64,000 nucleotides of DNA from Actinoplanes auranticolor (GTDB lineage: Bacteria > Actinomycetota > Actinomycetes > Mycobacteriales > Micromonosporaceae): positions 248,001 to 312,000 of the forward strand of contig NZ_BOQL01000018.1 of assembly GCF_018332655.1 (NCBI RefSeq). Reading direction: 5' to 3'. The notes beneath the pieces were generated by a model. It made no database searches and was not told the origin of the DNA. It saw only the letters and a program-made list of their open reading frames with translations. Positions 44,670 to 55,000 of this stretch are shown here, piece by piece (the first letter of the stretch is position 1; every line of letters begins with the position of its first letter). The translations under genes were made by a program, and so were the position numbers.

Positions 44670-44843
44670 ATGGCGCCGATCCGAACCGCTGTACAGGCGG
44701 CTGATCCGCTCACTCGCGCCGGACTCACCGGCCTGCTGCGCTCCAGCCGTGAGGTGAAGGTCGTCTTCGCGCTGACCCAGCGGCTGGCGCTGCGGAACCG
44801 GTCGCACGCGGTTGCCTACGCCGTCCGGGCCGGCCTGGTGTGA
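44670..44843 (+). CDS. Collapsed LuxR response regulator (57 residues)
   Basis: Start ATG 44670 behind a GGAGGG site. Residues 1-31 (MAPIRTAVQAADPLTRAGL, LLRSSREVKVV) are the beginning of a NarL receiver domain and residues 33-57 (ALTQRLALRNRSHAVAYAVRAGLV) are the end of the LuxR HTH. The middle ~150 residues, including the phospho-acceptor and DNA recognition helix, are missing in frame. The stop overlaps the GTG of the next kinase gene. It keeps its start site and could be expressed, though a passive leftover is more likely. Confidence 0.6.
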   Translation: MAPIRTAVQAADPLTRAGLTGLLRSSREVKVVFALTQRLALRNRSHAVAYAVRAGLV

Positions 44844-46066
44844 CGCGAACCGCCCTGGCCACGGTACGCGCGTGGCGGCTGATCGGCCTCACGGCGCTCG
44901 GGGTGCCGATCGGGATCCTCGGCGCGGTGCTGCTGACGGTCTGCGTCGGCGCCCCGGTGCTCATGGTCGCCGGCGGCGTGTTGGGAGACCGGCCGGACAT
45001 CGCGGCGGGAGCTGCGGTTGCCGGCGTGCTCGCCTCTGCCGCGGCGCTCGGCCTGGCGGCGCTCGACCGGGAGATCAGCCGGCACCTCGTGGACCCGGCG
45101 ATGGCGCAGGCATGGTCACGGCGTCCGTGGACCTGGCGGCGGCTGGCGCGTCTGGTCGTCGACGAGACCACGTGGCGCCGCCTGCTGTGGCTGCTGGTCC
45201 GGGCGATGATCGGTTTTCCTACCGTGCTGTCGGGGTGGGCGGCGCTGGCGGGGATCTGGTCGTTGCTCGGCGCGCCGTTCCACCGGCTCACCGCCATCAG
45301 CCTGCTCGGGCCGCTCGCGGCGGTAACCCTCGCCTACGGGATGGTGCAGGCGGCGCGCGGCACCGGGTGGCTGCTCCAGCAACTGGCGGGCGAACTCCTC
45401 GGGCCCTCGTCGCGCGAACGCATCGCCCGCTTGCAGGAGCGCACGGTCGACCTGGAGGAACGGGCCCGGCTCGCCCGCGAACTGCACGACTCCGTGGGCC
45501 ACAGTGTGACCGTGGTGGTACTGCAGGCCGCCGCCGCACGCAAGGTGCTGCGACGGGATCCGGCGTTCGCCGAGGAGGCGCTCGGCGCCATCGAGGAAGC
45601 GGGCCGGCGTACGGTCGGTGAACTCGCCGGGGTCCTGCGCCTGCTGCGCGCCGAACCGGGCCACCAGCAGCTCGATGCCCCCGGCCTGGAGCGCCTTTCC
45701 GTCCTGCTGGAGTCGACCCGGGCCGCCGGGCTGCCGGTACAGCTGCGCACGGACGGTAACCTGGCCGCGGTGCCGGCGCCGGTCTCGCACGTGGCGTACC
45801 GCGTCGTCCAGGAGGCGTGCACCAACGCCCTCCGCCATGCAGGTGGGGCGGCGACCGAGGTCGACCTGCGTATCGACGGCGAATGCCTGGAGGTTGGGGT
45901 GCACAACCACGCCGGCCGGTCAGCCCCGGCCCAGGTCCGCGGAAGCGGGCGCGGGCTCGCCGGGCTGCGCGAGCGGGTCGGCGATCTGGGCGGGACGCTC
46001 CAGGCCGGCCCGGCCGGCGACGGTTACCGCGTCCATGCCCGCATCCCGCTGGGCGGCGATTCGTGA
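44840..46066 (+). CDS. Sensor histidine kinase, NarL type
   Basis: 408 residues from GTG 44840, overlapping the collapsed regulator. Residues 1-170 contain four hydrophobic helices (LIGLTALGVPIGILGAVLL, VLASAAALGLAALD, LLWLLVRAMIGFPTVLSGWAAL, ISLLGPLAAVTLAYG). A coiled segment leads to HisKA_3 with H216 in LARELHDSVGHSVTVVV, then ATPase motifs VVQEACTNALRHAGG and GRGLAGLRERVGDLGG. Its stop overlaps the response regulator GTG. Confidence 0.92.
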   Translation: MTRTALATVRAWRLIGLTALGVPIGILGAVLLTVCVGAPVLMVAGGVLGDRPDIAAGAAVAGVLASAAALGLAALDREISRHLVDPAMAQAWSRRPWTWRRLARLVVDETTWRRLLWLLVRAMIGFPTVLSGWAALAGIWSLLGAPFHRLTAISLLGPLAAVTLAYGMVQAARGTGWLLQQLAGELLGPSSRERIARLQERTVDLEERARLARELHDSVGHSVTVVVLQAAAARKVLRRDPAFAEEALGAIEEAGRRTVGELAGVLRLLRAEPGHQQLDAPGLERLSVLLESTRAAGLPVQLRTDGNLAAVPAPVSHVAYRVVQEACTNALRHAGGAATEVDLRIDGECLEVGVHNHAGRSAPAQVRGSGRGLAGLRERVGDLGGTLQAGPAGDGYRVHARIPLGGDS

Positions 46067-46722
46067 TCCGGTTGCTGCTGGTCGACGACGACCGGCTCGT
46101 GCGCAGCGGCCTGCGGGTCCTGCTCGACGGCGAGCCGGGCCTGACCGTGGCCGGTGAGGCCGGTGACGGGGGCGAGGCCGTTGAGCGCTGCGCCGCCGCC
46201 GGCATCGACGTCGTGCTGATGGACGTGCGCATGGCCGGGATGGACGGGATCGAGGCCACGCGCCGGATCACGGCCCTGCCCGGCGTGAGTACGCGGGTCC
46301 TGGTCGTGACCACGTTCACCGATGAGGAGTACGTGTTCGACGCGCTCACGGCCGGAGCGTCGGGGTTCGTGCCCAAGAGCGCCGAGCCGGCCCAGCTCGT
46401 GCACGCGATCCGGGTCGTCGCCGCCGGTGACGCGCTGGTGCTGCCGGCCGACACCCGCCGCCTCGTCGAACGGTCGGTTCCCCGGCGGCCACGCCACTCC
46501 GACCCGCGCCGGAAGATCCTCGACCGGCTGACCCCGCGCGAGGCCGAGGTGCTGCGCCTGATCGCGGGGGGTCTGTCCAACGGCGAGATCGCGACCGAGC
46601 TCTACGTCGGCGCGGAGACCGTCAAGTCTCACGTCGGCAACGTGTTCGCGAAGATCGGTGCGCGGGACCGTACCCAGGCCGTCATCTTCGCCTACGAGAG
46701 CGGGTTCGTCCGCGCACCCTAG
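46063..46722 (+). CDS. Response regulator, NarL/LuxR type
   Basis: 219 residues from GTG 46063. Receiver with DDD acidic start, D54 (VLMDVRMAGMDGI), T in VVTTFTDEE and K in GFVPKSAEP; HTH LTPREAEVLRLIAGGLSNGEIATELYVGAETVKSHVGNVFAKIGA. Partner of the kinase it overlaps by four bases. Together with the relic upstream it suggests a once larger regulatory set. Confidence 0.95.
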   Translation: MIRLLLVDDDRLVRSGLRVLLDGEPGLTVAGEAGDGGEAVERCAAAGIDVVLMDVRMAGMDGIEATRRITALPGVSTRVLVVTTFTDEEYVFDALTAGASGFVPKSAEPAQLVHAIRVVAAGDALVLPADTRRLVERSVPRRPRHSDPRRKILDRLTPREAEVLRLIAGGLSNGEIATELYVGAETVKSHVGNVFAKIGARDRTQAVIFAYESGFVRAP

Positions 46723-46729
46723 GGGGTTT

Positions 46730-46747
46730 CTCCCCCACCGGGGGGAG
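46730..46747 (+). terminator. Hairpin after the kinase/regulator pair
   Basis: CTCCCCC and GGGGGAG pair over 7 bp around ACCG, starting eight bases after the regulator stop. Weak evidence for termination; it could also be a leader of the hydrolase gene. Confidence 0.35.
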
Positions 46748-46805
46748 GAGCATTCCCCGCAGTACGGGGATCCGTCCCGGCGGGAGTTCCGTGAGGCTTC
46801 GAGGC

Positions 46806-48029
46806 ATGAAGATCCGACGTATCGCCTCCTGGTTCCTCGCCCTCCTGCTCCTTCCGCTCGGGATCGCGGTGACCGCTGCCGTCGCGTTCCTCGCCGCGCC
46901 GTCGTTCGACCGTGTTGCCGCACTGCTGGCCCTCGCCGCGGGGGCCGCCGCGGTCACCGGTGCCCTGGCCGGCGTCGCCCTCGGGCGCGGGCTGGGCCTG
47001 CCCCGCGGTATCGCGGTGGCACTGCTTGCGGGAGTCGCCGCCATTCCGGCACCGGTCCTGCTCACCGTGGCCGCCGCCGACGGCCGTACGCAGCCCGCGG
47101 CGCGTGACACGGCCGACCCTCGCGGCCCGCACGAGGTGACGGAGCTGTCGACGGGTTCGCGGGTCGCCGTCTGGCGCCGGCCGGCCGACCTGCGGAAGCA
47201 CCGGACGCCGGTGGTGTTCCTGCACGGCGGCCCCGGCATGTACACCCAGGCCGGCAAGATCGCCGAAGGAGCGACGCTGCGGGCGGCCGGATTCGACACC
47301 GTCTACTTCGACCAGGCCGGCGGCGGGGCGTCCGGAAACCTCCCCGTCCGGGAGTACACCTTCGAACGGGCCGTCGCCGACGTGGAAGCACTGCGGATCA
47401 GCCTCGGCGCGGACCAGCTCGTCCTGTGGGGCAACTCCTACGGCGCGTCGCTCGCCGCGGCCTACACTGCCTCGTACCCCCGGCGCGTGGCCGGACTGCT
47501 GCTGACCTCACCGGGAACGTTCCCCGGAACACCCGCCGTACGGGACTACACGCCCACCGACTCCGGCGGGGACAGCGGGGTGTCCGGACGCTTGCTCCTC
47601 ACCGGCCTGCTGCTGAGCCGCAACCCGGAGCTGGCCGAGGACCTGTCCGACCAGGCCGAGGCCGGAGCGATGGTCGACCGGACCACGGGCGACGCCGTCA
47701 GCGGGTTCGTCTGCCGCGGCGCCGACGACGGGCCGGTGCAGGCTGAGGCAGCCGCCGGGCACGGGGGCAACCTGTTCGCCAACCAGCTGATCACGCCCGG
47801 GGTCTCGGCGTTCCGGATGCCGACGTCCGCTGTGCCGGTTCCCGCGCTGGTGGTGCACGGCGGGTGCGACTTCATCCCGCGCGCCAACGCCGAACGCTAT
47901 CTGCGCTTCACGCAACCGTCCCGGCTGGTGGAGGTGGCCGGCGACGGCCACTCCCTGCACATCAACCGATCCGTGGTGGACACGGCGGTCAGCACCTTCG
48001 CGGCGGACGACCTGGCCGATGTCCGCTGA
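46806..48029 (+). CDS. Membrane-anchored serine aminopeptidase-like hydrolase
   Basis: 407 residues from ATG 46806. The N-terminal ~95 residues hold three hydrophobic helices (IASWFLALLLLPLGIAVTAAVAFLAA, VAALLALAAGAAAVTGALAG, IAVALLAGVAAIPAPVLLTVAA). The alpha/beta hydrolase has the proline iminopeptidase motif VVFLHGGPGMYT, nucleophile S211 in WGNSYGAS, an Asp/His segment (VVHGGCDFIPR, DGHSLHINR). The membrane-domain fusion suggests an extracytoplasmic or lipid-proximal hydrolase. Substrate unknown. Confidence 0.85.
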   Translation: MKIRRIASWFLALLLLPLGIAVTAAVAFLAAPSFDRVAALLALAAGAAAVTGALAGVALGRGLGLPRGIAVALLAGVAAIPAPVLLTVAAADGRTQPAARDTADPRGPHEVTELSTGSRVAVWRRPADLRKHRTPVVFLHGGPGMYTQAGKIAEGATLRAAGFDTVYFDQAGGGASGNLPVREYTFERAVADVEALRISLGADQLVLWGNSYGASLAAAYTASYPRRVAGLLLTSPGTFPGTPAVRDYTPTDSGGDSGVSGRLLLTGLLLSRNPELAEDLSDQAEAGAMVDRTTGDAVSGFVCRGADDGPVQAEAAAGHGGNLFANQLITPGVSAFRMPTSAVPVPALVVHGGCDFIPRANAERYLRFTQPSRLVEVAGDGHSLHINRSVVDTAVSTFAADDLADVR

Positions 48030-48309
48030 AACGCTCGGCGCGGTCACAGCCGACGGGCAGGCCACCGCACCGACGCTGGCCGACAGGTTGCGCCGGGTGC
48101 GGGCCGCGACGTCAGGGCATGGAAGGCTGGTTGTCGCGGACGGACGCGGTGGCACTGCTGCGCGGACGCGGTCTCACCGAGTGGCACGTATCGGCATCAG
48201 CTGTCGGCAGCCCTCGGCCGGGTCACGGAGACGCTCTGGCAGCGCGCCACCGGGTCCGATCGCTGACAGCGGGGGGCGCCGCCCCCGGCGCCCCCCGCTG
48301 GCGGAAGGA
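48030..48309. other. Gap between convergent genes
   Basis: 280 bp. The plus-strand half is GC-rich and could code short peptides, but no convincing gene is seen. The terminator hairpin at 48268 occupies the right end. Confidence 0.5.
48268..48299. terminator. Bidirectional terminator hairpin
   Basis: AGCGGGGGGCGCCG and CGGCGCCCCCCGCT form a perfect 14-bp stem with a CCCC loop, 10 bases after the stop of the GH16/ALF gene on the minus strand. Being a palindrome, it may serve both strands. Confidence 0.75.
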
Positions 48310-50829
48310 TCAGACGTCGTACACGCGGACCCAGGCCACCTCGAACATCGCCGGCGTGATGCCCTTGCCGTCGAAGTTGTCGAGCTGGATCGTCAGCCGC
48401 CCGTTGTTCATGGTCTCGATGTCCCGCCTGATCGAGTTGCCGCCGCCGCTGAGCGTGTACCACTCCTTGCCGTCGATGAAGCCGCGGATGTGATCCGGCG
48501 TCCACTCGAAGGCGAAGTTGTGCCATTCGCTCAGTGGTGCACCGCAGTCCGTCTGGACCTTCCTGACCTGCTGGACGTCGACATCCTCGTCGTGCGGATA
48601 GTGCAGGAAGGCCTGGGCGCACTGCTCACCCGGCGCCATGTTCTCCAGGAAGTCGTACTCGCCGTTGATCGGCCAGCTGTTGTCCGACGGGAAGATGAGC
48701 AGCAGCGGATGGTGCTGCTTGCCGTTGCTGGAGGCGGTGTTCTTCGAGCGGACCCGCGCCTCCCACCGGCCGTGCGTCGTCTTCCACTTGTTACCCACCC
48801 AGCCGGACTTCGCGTCGGCGCTGCCCGTCATGATGAGTCTTCCGTTGTCCACCGTCGTCTTCTCGGGGCAGCGGAGGGCGTCGGCGTGGTGCGGGGTCGG
48901 GTCGCACGACGGCTTCGACTGACTCCACTTGGTGGCGTCCGGCGCACCGACGTACTCGAACTCGTCGCTGAAGTCGGCCCGCGCCGTACCCCAGTTGTGC
49001 CGCACCGCCGCCTGGTCTCCGTCACCGGCCGGCGCGGTCGCGCTCGGCCGGGCGCTGATCGTCACCGGGCTCAGCGTGCCGGTCGCGGTCCGCGGAATGA
49101 CGGTGAACGAGTAGTAGGACTCGTTCTTCAGCAGGTTGAACTGATGGGTACGGGTGTCCGCCGGCCGTTCCGTGCTCCACGGGCCGTTGTCCCGGGAGTC
49201 GGTGCCGTCCCGGCCGACGTTCCAGCCGGTGATGTCCTTGCGGTCCGTCCGCCAGGTGATCGACACGGTGCCGTTGCCGGGAGCGGCCGACAGCGTCACG
49301 TCCGGCTTGACGATCGGCCGGTACGCGCAGGCCGTACTCGCGAAGCTGCCGCCGGCCGGCAGGTCGGTGGCCTTGGTCAGCACGTTGGCCCGCACGGCCG
49401 TGGCCGGGGCCGTGAACTGGCCGGACACCTTGGTGAAGGCCCGGGTGCCGGGCACCGGGAGGAACCCGCCGTTGGTGCGCCCGAGGTACCCGCTCGTGGC
49501 CGAGTACCAGTCGACCTCCATCCGGACCCGGGCCGGGGCGGAGGTCCGGGCCTCCGCCGAGAACTCCCAGACCGCACCGGCCAGCACCTTCTGCTGCGGC
49601 AGGAACATGCCGGCCGTGACGGCCGTGCTGTGGGAGACGGAGTACTCCGCCGTGGCCGACGGATGGTCGGTGATCGCCTGCCGGGCCCCGGTCACACCGG
49701 GGCCGTTCGCCCCCCACGACTTGTCACCGGCGGCCGGCTCGGGCTTCGCGCATTCGTTGTCGGACACGCGGTGGATCCCGGAGGTCAGGAAGTCCTGCAC
49801 GTCCTGGTCCGACCCGTTCAACGCCTGCTGTGCGGCCCGGGCCAGATTGCCCCGCCCGGAGGCCGTGGCGTCGTTCATGATCGTGGTCAGCTGGGCCCGT
49901 TGCTGCAGGCCGATCTGGCGCAGGGCCTCCGCCGTGTCCCGGCGGAACGCGTCCGCGAGTCCGGTGTGGATGAACGCCGACCAGACCGCCGGGTCGGAGC
50001 TGCGCAGCGTGGCCGTCGCGGCGAGGTACACCTGGGTATTCGGTGTCGCCCTGGTCCAGGCCCAGCGCACGAAGCCCTCGTCGCTGGCGGCCAGCAGTCC
50101 TTCGTCGGCGGCGATCAGGAACAGGGCGGCGGCCCGCTTGCGGGCCTCCCGCTCCCGCAGTGCCTGCCGCTCCGCCTCGGTCCGTTCCTGGTCGGCCGCG
50201 ATCTCATCGAGCCGATCCTGTTCCCGGGCCGCGACGATGCCGGTGCTGATGAAGTCCCGCTGCTGCTGCGCGGTGCCGCCGAACGCCGTCAGCGCCCCCG
50301 CCCGCACCAGCGCACCGGTCGCCTGCAGATAGACGGCATAGATGAATTCACGATCGGCCAGCAGCAGGAGCTCCGGCGTCACCCTGATCTCCAGACTCAC
50401 CAGCGCGCGCTGCTTCACCTCCCGGGCCTGCCGGGCGGCGCCCGCGTCCCGCACCTCGTCGGCGACGTCCCGGTCCTTGGCGGCGTGGATGCCGGACTCG
50501 ATGTAGACGGTGCACTCGTCGAACCTCGTGGAGCTGCTGTTCATCAGGGCCAGCTCGGCTGACGCGCGAACCTCCGTCGCTTCGCCCGCGTGCTGCCACA
50601 GCGCGAACACGAAGTCCCGCTCGTTGAGCACCAGCCAGCTGTCCGGCGCCACCACGCCGACGACGGCGGCCGCGCGCACCCGGTCCTCGATGGACGACTC
50701 CAGACCGTCCGCCATCCGCTGCACGGCCGATGGCGGTGCGGCGCTCGCGGCCGGTCCGGCCAGGCTCAGCCCCATACCCAGTACGACGGCAGCGGCGGCC
50801 ACCGATCTCAGTGTTCTCGACGTTTTCAT
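48310..50829 (-). CDS. Secreted ALF-repeat protein with GH16 glycosidase domain
   Basis: 839 residues from ATG 50829. Signal peptide SVAAAAVVLGMGLSLAGPAASA. Residues ~40-380 are ALF repeats (short Ala-Leu-Phe units: DFVFALWQHAGEATEVRASAELAL, EFIYAVYLQATGALVRAGALTAF, GFVRWAWTRATPNTQVYLAATATL with FISTGI/FIHTGL/FLTSGI). A linker and a beta-sandwich part lie between (VTLSAAPGNGTVSITWRTD, FN3-like), and the last ~240 residues are a GH16 domain with the catalytic ExDxxE motif GEYDFLEN at E724/D726/E729 and RWEARVRSKNT. It probably cuts a beta-glucan or related polysaccharide. Divergent from the ALF toxin operon. Confidence 0.85.
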   Translation of the reverse strand: MKTSRTLRSVAAAAVVLGMGLSLAGPAASAAPPSAVQRMADGLESSIEDRVRAAAVVGVVAPDSWLVLNERDFVFALWQHAGEATEVRASAELALMNSSSTRFDECTVYIESGIHAAKDRDVADEVRDAGAARQAREVKQRALVSLEIRVTPELLLLADREFIYAVYLQATGALVRAGALTAFGGTAQQQRDFISTGIVAAREQDRLDEIAADQERTEAERQALREREARKRAAALFLIAADEGLLAASDEGFVRWAWTRATPNTQVYLAATATLRSSDPAVWSAFIHTGLADAFRRDTAEALRQIGLQQRAQLTTIMNDATASGRGNLARAAQQALNGSDQDVQDFLTSGIHRVSDNECAKPEPAAGDKSWGANGPGVTGARQAITDHPSATAEYSVSHSTAVTAGMFLPQQKVLAGAVWEFSAEARTSAPARVRMEVDWYSATSGYLGRTNGGFLPVPGTRAFTKVSGQFTAPATAVRANVLTKATDLPAGGSFASTACAYRPIVKPDVTLSAAPGNGTVSITWRTDRKDITGWNVGRDGTDSRDNGPWSTERPADTRTHQFNLLKNESYYSFTVIPRTATGTLSPVTISARPSATAPAGDGDQAAVRHNWGTARADFSDEFEYVGAPDATKWSQSKPSCDPTPHHADALRCPEKTTVDNGRLIMTGSADAKSGWVGNKWKTTHGRWEARVRSKNTASSNGKQHHPLLLIFPSDNSWPINGEYDFLENMAPGEQCAQAFLHYPHDEDVDVQQVRKVQTDCGAPLSEWHNFAFEWTPDHIRGFIDGKEWYTLSGGGNSIRRDIETMNNGRLTIQLDNFDGKGITPAMFEVAWVRVYDV

Positions 50830-51004
50830 GATTCCCTCCCGCGGGCATCGGCGAGCACACTTATAGGCCGCGCCGATACACGTCAGCTCCAGCGCCGATA
50901 CATTCACCGGCATACGTGGCCGTTTGCGGTCAGGGCCGGCCGGCGGAACCATTCTGCGTGTTCCACTGTGGCCGCTGTCGATCCTCGGCCCCGGTGAGGG
51001 AATC
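50830..51004. promoter_or_regulatory. Divergent promoter region between ALF operons
   Basis: 175 bp between the GH16/ALF gene and the ALF toxin operon must carry both promoters. CGCCGATACA occurs twice, at 50872-50881 and 50892-50901, a direct repeat with 20-base period that could be an operator. No canonical boxes are assigned. Confidence 0.4.
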
Positions 51005-52090
51005 ATGAATGCAAGAAAGCGAATGCTGGCTGCCGCAGCGGGGGCCGCACTGTCCGGACTCCTCGCCGCGCCCGGCCCGGCGCACGCCATCCCGGCTCCG
51101 CTCAGCGCACCGTCCCTGACCAGCACGGACATCCGGTCCGGCGACTGGGTCTACGTACGCTATCTGGCCGGATCGGACAGCCGGTCCACCGTCAAGGCCG
51201 CCGCCTGGAAAGCGCTGACGAGCAGCAGCGTGGACGCGGCGATAGCCCGGTTCATCGTCTCGGATTTCCCGTTCGCGAAAAAGCGGGCGGCCGACGCCAA
51301 GGTGCGCAACGCCGATTTCGCCCGCCGGGTGCTGGCCACCCATACCGCGGAATTCGCGCCGGAAGTGCATGCGGCCGCCCGGTACGCCCTCGACCACACC
51401 GATGCCGACCGCGATTACTTCGCCCGTACCGGATATGCCGCCGCCAAGGAACGCGACCGGGTGGCGCGCGAGGCGACCGGTGAGCAGGCGGCCGCGCTGG
51501 CCCAGACGGACCGCGACTTCGTCGCCCTGCTGCGGGACCATGATCCCGGCGAGCAGGTCCGGGCGGCGGCGACCTTCGCACTGCGGCCCGCCGCCACGGA
51601 CGCCGACCTGGTGGAGTTCTTCGCGCACGACTGGGTCGGCGCCGCCGCCCTGGACCTCGAGGCGTTCCGGCTCGGCTGCGTCGACGCCGACATGCTGTGG
51701 CGGGCCACGTCCGCGGGCCTGGTCACCCGCGCCCGCGCCGCCGAGCAGGCCGCCCGGGACGCCGCCGGTGAAGCCGCGACCCAACTGCGGGACGCCGCCG
51801 CCCGGGCCTGGCGTGAAGCGGGTGCGCAGACCGGACCGGCCCGCGTGGCCTGGGCCCAGGCGCAGCTGGTCGCCGAGGAACAGGCCGCGAACTGGCAGCA
51901 GGTGGCCCAGGTGGCCGGCGCGGCGACGGGCCTCAACTGGCACGCGATCGCCGGCACCGCCGGGGCCACCGCGGACAGCTGGGCGGCCGAGCGCCAGAAC
52001 GCCGCCGAGCAGGCCGCCTACTGGCAGGCGCTGTACGCCGAGGCCCTGGCCGGCGAGCGGCGCACGACCCCCACGGATGGTGCCGCATGA
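51005..52090 (+). CDS. Secreted ALF-repeat protein
   Basis: 361 residues from ATG 51005, preceded by GGTGAGGG. Signal peptide MLAAAAGAALSGLLAAPGPAHA. ALF units: STVKAAAWKALTSSSVDAAIARFIVSDF, PEVHAAARYALDHTDADRDYFARTGY, EQVRAAATFALRPAATDADLVEFF. The C-terminal half is an Ala/Gln-rich helix (RAAEQAARDAAGEAATQL, EEQAANWQQVAQVAG). No enzymatic domain. Its stop overlaps the next start as ATGA, so it is co-translated with the large toxin-like protein, of which it may be an accessory or anchor. Confidence 0.75.
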   Translation: MNARKRMLAAAAGAALSGLLAAPGPAHAIPAPLSAPSLTSTDIRSGDWVYVRYLAGSDSRSTVKAAAWKALTSSSVDAAIARFIVSDFPFAKKRAADAKVRNADFARRVLATHTAEFAPEVHAAARYALDHTDADRDYFARTGYAAAKERDRVAREATGEQAAALAQTDRDFVALLRDHDPGEQVRAAATFALRPAATDADLVEFFAHDWVGAAALDLEAFRLGCVDADMLWRATSAGLVTRARAAEQAARDAAGEAATQLRDAAARAWREAGAQTGPARVAWAQAQLVAEEQAANWQQVAQVAGAATGLNWHAIAGTAGATADSWAAERQNAAEQAAYWQALYAEALAGERRTTPTDGAA

Positions 52091-55000
52091 AACGCCTTCT
52101 GGTAGCCCTGCTGGTGGCGTCCGGATTCCTGGTCGCGCCGGCCCCCACCCCGGCGTCCGCCGCGGCCCGACCGGCCGCCGTCCGCGATCTGCCCCCCATT
52201 TCCGTGCCCCCGCTGGTCACCGAGGTCTGGGACGGCCGGACCGGCGTGCACTTCCCCACCGACCCACGCCTGCGCCAGCTGGTCGCCGACACCGCCGAGC
52301 TGCACGCCGAACCCACCGTCCGGGACGCCGCCGCCGAGGCCCTGGCCTCCGACCAGCCCGGCGCGATCATGCGGTTCCTCAACGAGACCCAGCCCCGGCT
52401 GGAGGACGAGGCCGACCAGCGCCGCATCGACACCGCCCGGCGCAACACCACCACGATCCGCGCGATGGCCGGCACGGGCGTACCGGGTGGCTACTTCAAC
52501 ACCGAGGTCGACCGGGTCCTGCGGGGCACCGACACCGACCGGGCGCTGTTCCTGGCGTACGGCGCCGACATCGCCCGCGGCCGGGACACCGCCGCCGCAG
52601 CCACGGAGACCGACCGCCGCCGGGTGCTGCGCGAGCGGCTCACCCTGCTGATCGCCGCCGCCCCCGCCGAATCGACGATGAAACGCACCGCCACGGCTGC
52701 CCTGGCCGGCGACGACGCGGGGGTCGCGGCGTTCTGGAACACCGGATACCTGGCCGCGGCGACGGCGGACGCCACCGCCCGCGAGCAGTATCTGGCCGAC
52801 CTGGAAGCACGCAACAAGGCCGCCGAGGACCTCTCCGACCTGGCCCAGCGCGCCGCGCGGGCGTCGGAGGCCCGCCGGCACCTGCTGATCGCCCACGGCA
52901 ACGCGGTCCGCGAGCTCCAGCGCACGGCGAACGCGATGGCCGGGGCGGCGAACGCGGCCCGCTCGGCGGAACGCATCCTGGCCGGCACCTCCACCACCAA
53001 GACCGCCGAACTGAACGCGGCCAAGACGGCGACCACCACCGAGCTGACCGCCGCGCAACAGGCGGCGCAACGGGCCCAGGCCGCGGCCATCGCGGCCCAG
53101 GCGGCTGCCGACACGCTCATCGACACCGGGCTGACGTACGGCGCGGAATGGACCTTGATCGTCCAGGGGATGCACCAGGCCGCGACGGCTGCGGTCGGGG
53201 CGACGCAGACCGCGGCGCACGCGGTGGACGCGACGATCGCGACGAACAACGCGCAGGACGCGCAGGCCCGGGCCGAGGCGCACGAGCGGCAGGCGGTGCA
53301 GTGGCGCCTGCACGCGCAGGAGCATGCGGCGGCGGCGAAGAAGCTGGCCGACGCGGCGAAGGCACAGGCGAACGCGGCCAAGACGGCGGCGGCGCGGGCG
53401 AAGGCGGCCCGGGTGGCGGCGCAGGCGGCCGAGGCCCGTGCCTGGGCGGCCGCGGAACGGACCCGGCAGCAGCGGGTCATCGCCGAGGCGGAAGCTGCGA
53501 CCGCACGCTCGGCGCGGCTGGTCGCCGAGCAGGAACGGGCGAAGGCTGCCGGCCACCGAGCGCAAGCGGAACGGCAGGCGGCGGTGGCGGCCAACGCGCG
53601 TCGCAACGCCGACCAGCAGGCGGCCGTCGCGGCGGCCGCGTACCAGCGTGCCAAGGCGTCGGACGCCGCGGCCCTGAACGCCGCTGACACCGCTTGGCGC
53701 CAGGAAGGGCTGGCCGCGCGGGCACGGGCCGCAGCCGAGAAGGCCGAGCGGGAACACCAGGTCGAGGTGGCCAAGCATCAGGCCCTGCAGACGTGGGCCG
53801 CCGCGACCCCGGCCGGCGAGGCCAAGGACGAGGCACAACGGCGGGCGGACCAGGCGAAGCGCGACGCGGACGCGGCCGGCGCCGCAGCCCGGAACGCTCG
53901 GAAAGCGGCACACACAGCGACCGGCGCGGCAGCCACCGCGCGTAGCGCCGCCACGGAGGCGAACCGGTCCGCGGAGCGTGCCTGGGCGGCATCGCAGGAG
54001 TCCCGCGCCGCAGCCGCCCGAGCGGACGCGGCGGCGGGCCGGGCCGAGGCCGAGGCGAAAGCGACCCATCGGGCACGCCTGCAGGCGGACGAGAAGGCCG
54101 CCGCGGCCACCGCCCAGGAGGCCCGGGCCGCCGAAGCCGCCAATGCCGCGGTGCGTCTGGCCCAGCAGGCGGCGGACGAGTCGGTCCAAGCGTTGTGGGC
54201 GGCGCAGCGAACCCAGGCCGAGGCAGAAGCCGCGACCATGGAATCCGTCGCGGCGGCGGCCCAGGCCGAGATCGCGGTCACCGCCGCCGTCGCCGCCCGG
54301 GCGTCGTCGGCCGGCATCGCGCAGCCCCACAACGCCGCCCTGGCCATGGTCCACCCGTTCACTAGTGCGGACATCGACGCGGACTTCGTGGCCGCGGTCG
54401 CCGAGCAGGCAAGAGTCATCGGCGCGGAACAGGCCGCCGCGGCCACCGCCCGGGCCCGTGAGGCGCTGGCAGCAGCGGAAGCCGCCGCGGACGCCGCGGA
54501 CAACGCCACCGGCCAGGTGAAGATCGCCTTCACCGCGGCCGCTGAGGCAGCGCGCTCGGCATCCGACGCCGCAGCTTCGGCGGCGGAGGCGAAACGCGCC
54601 GCGGCCGATGCCGCGGCGGACGGCGCCGCCGCTCGCAGCGCCGCCGCCGGAGCCGCACGGGCCGACGCCCAGGCAAAGGCCGACGCACGCGGAGCCCGCA
54701 ACGCCGCGAACGAAGCTTGGAAGGACGCCGCGATCGCCGGCCGCAGCGCCGCTGACGCGCGCAGCGACGCCGACCAGGCAGCCGCGGCGGCTCGCACGGC
54801 GGAGACCGACGCGGCCGCGGCGAACACCGCGGCCGCGGCGGCCGAACAGAACGCCTCGGCGGCGCAACGTGCGGCGGACAGCGCCCAGGCCCACGCGGAC
54901 AGTGCAGCCGAGGCCGCGGAGAACGCCCTCCAGCACGCCATCGCGGCGCAGGTCGCCGCGGATCGCGCGGAGAAGGCGGAACGCGACCGGATCAACCTGG

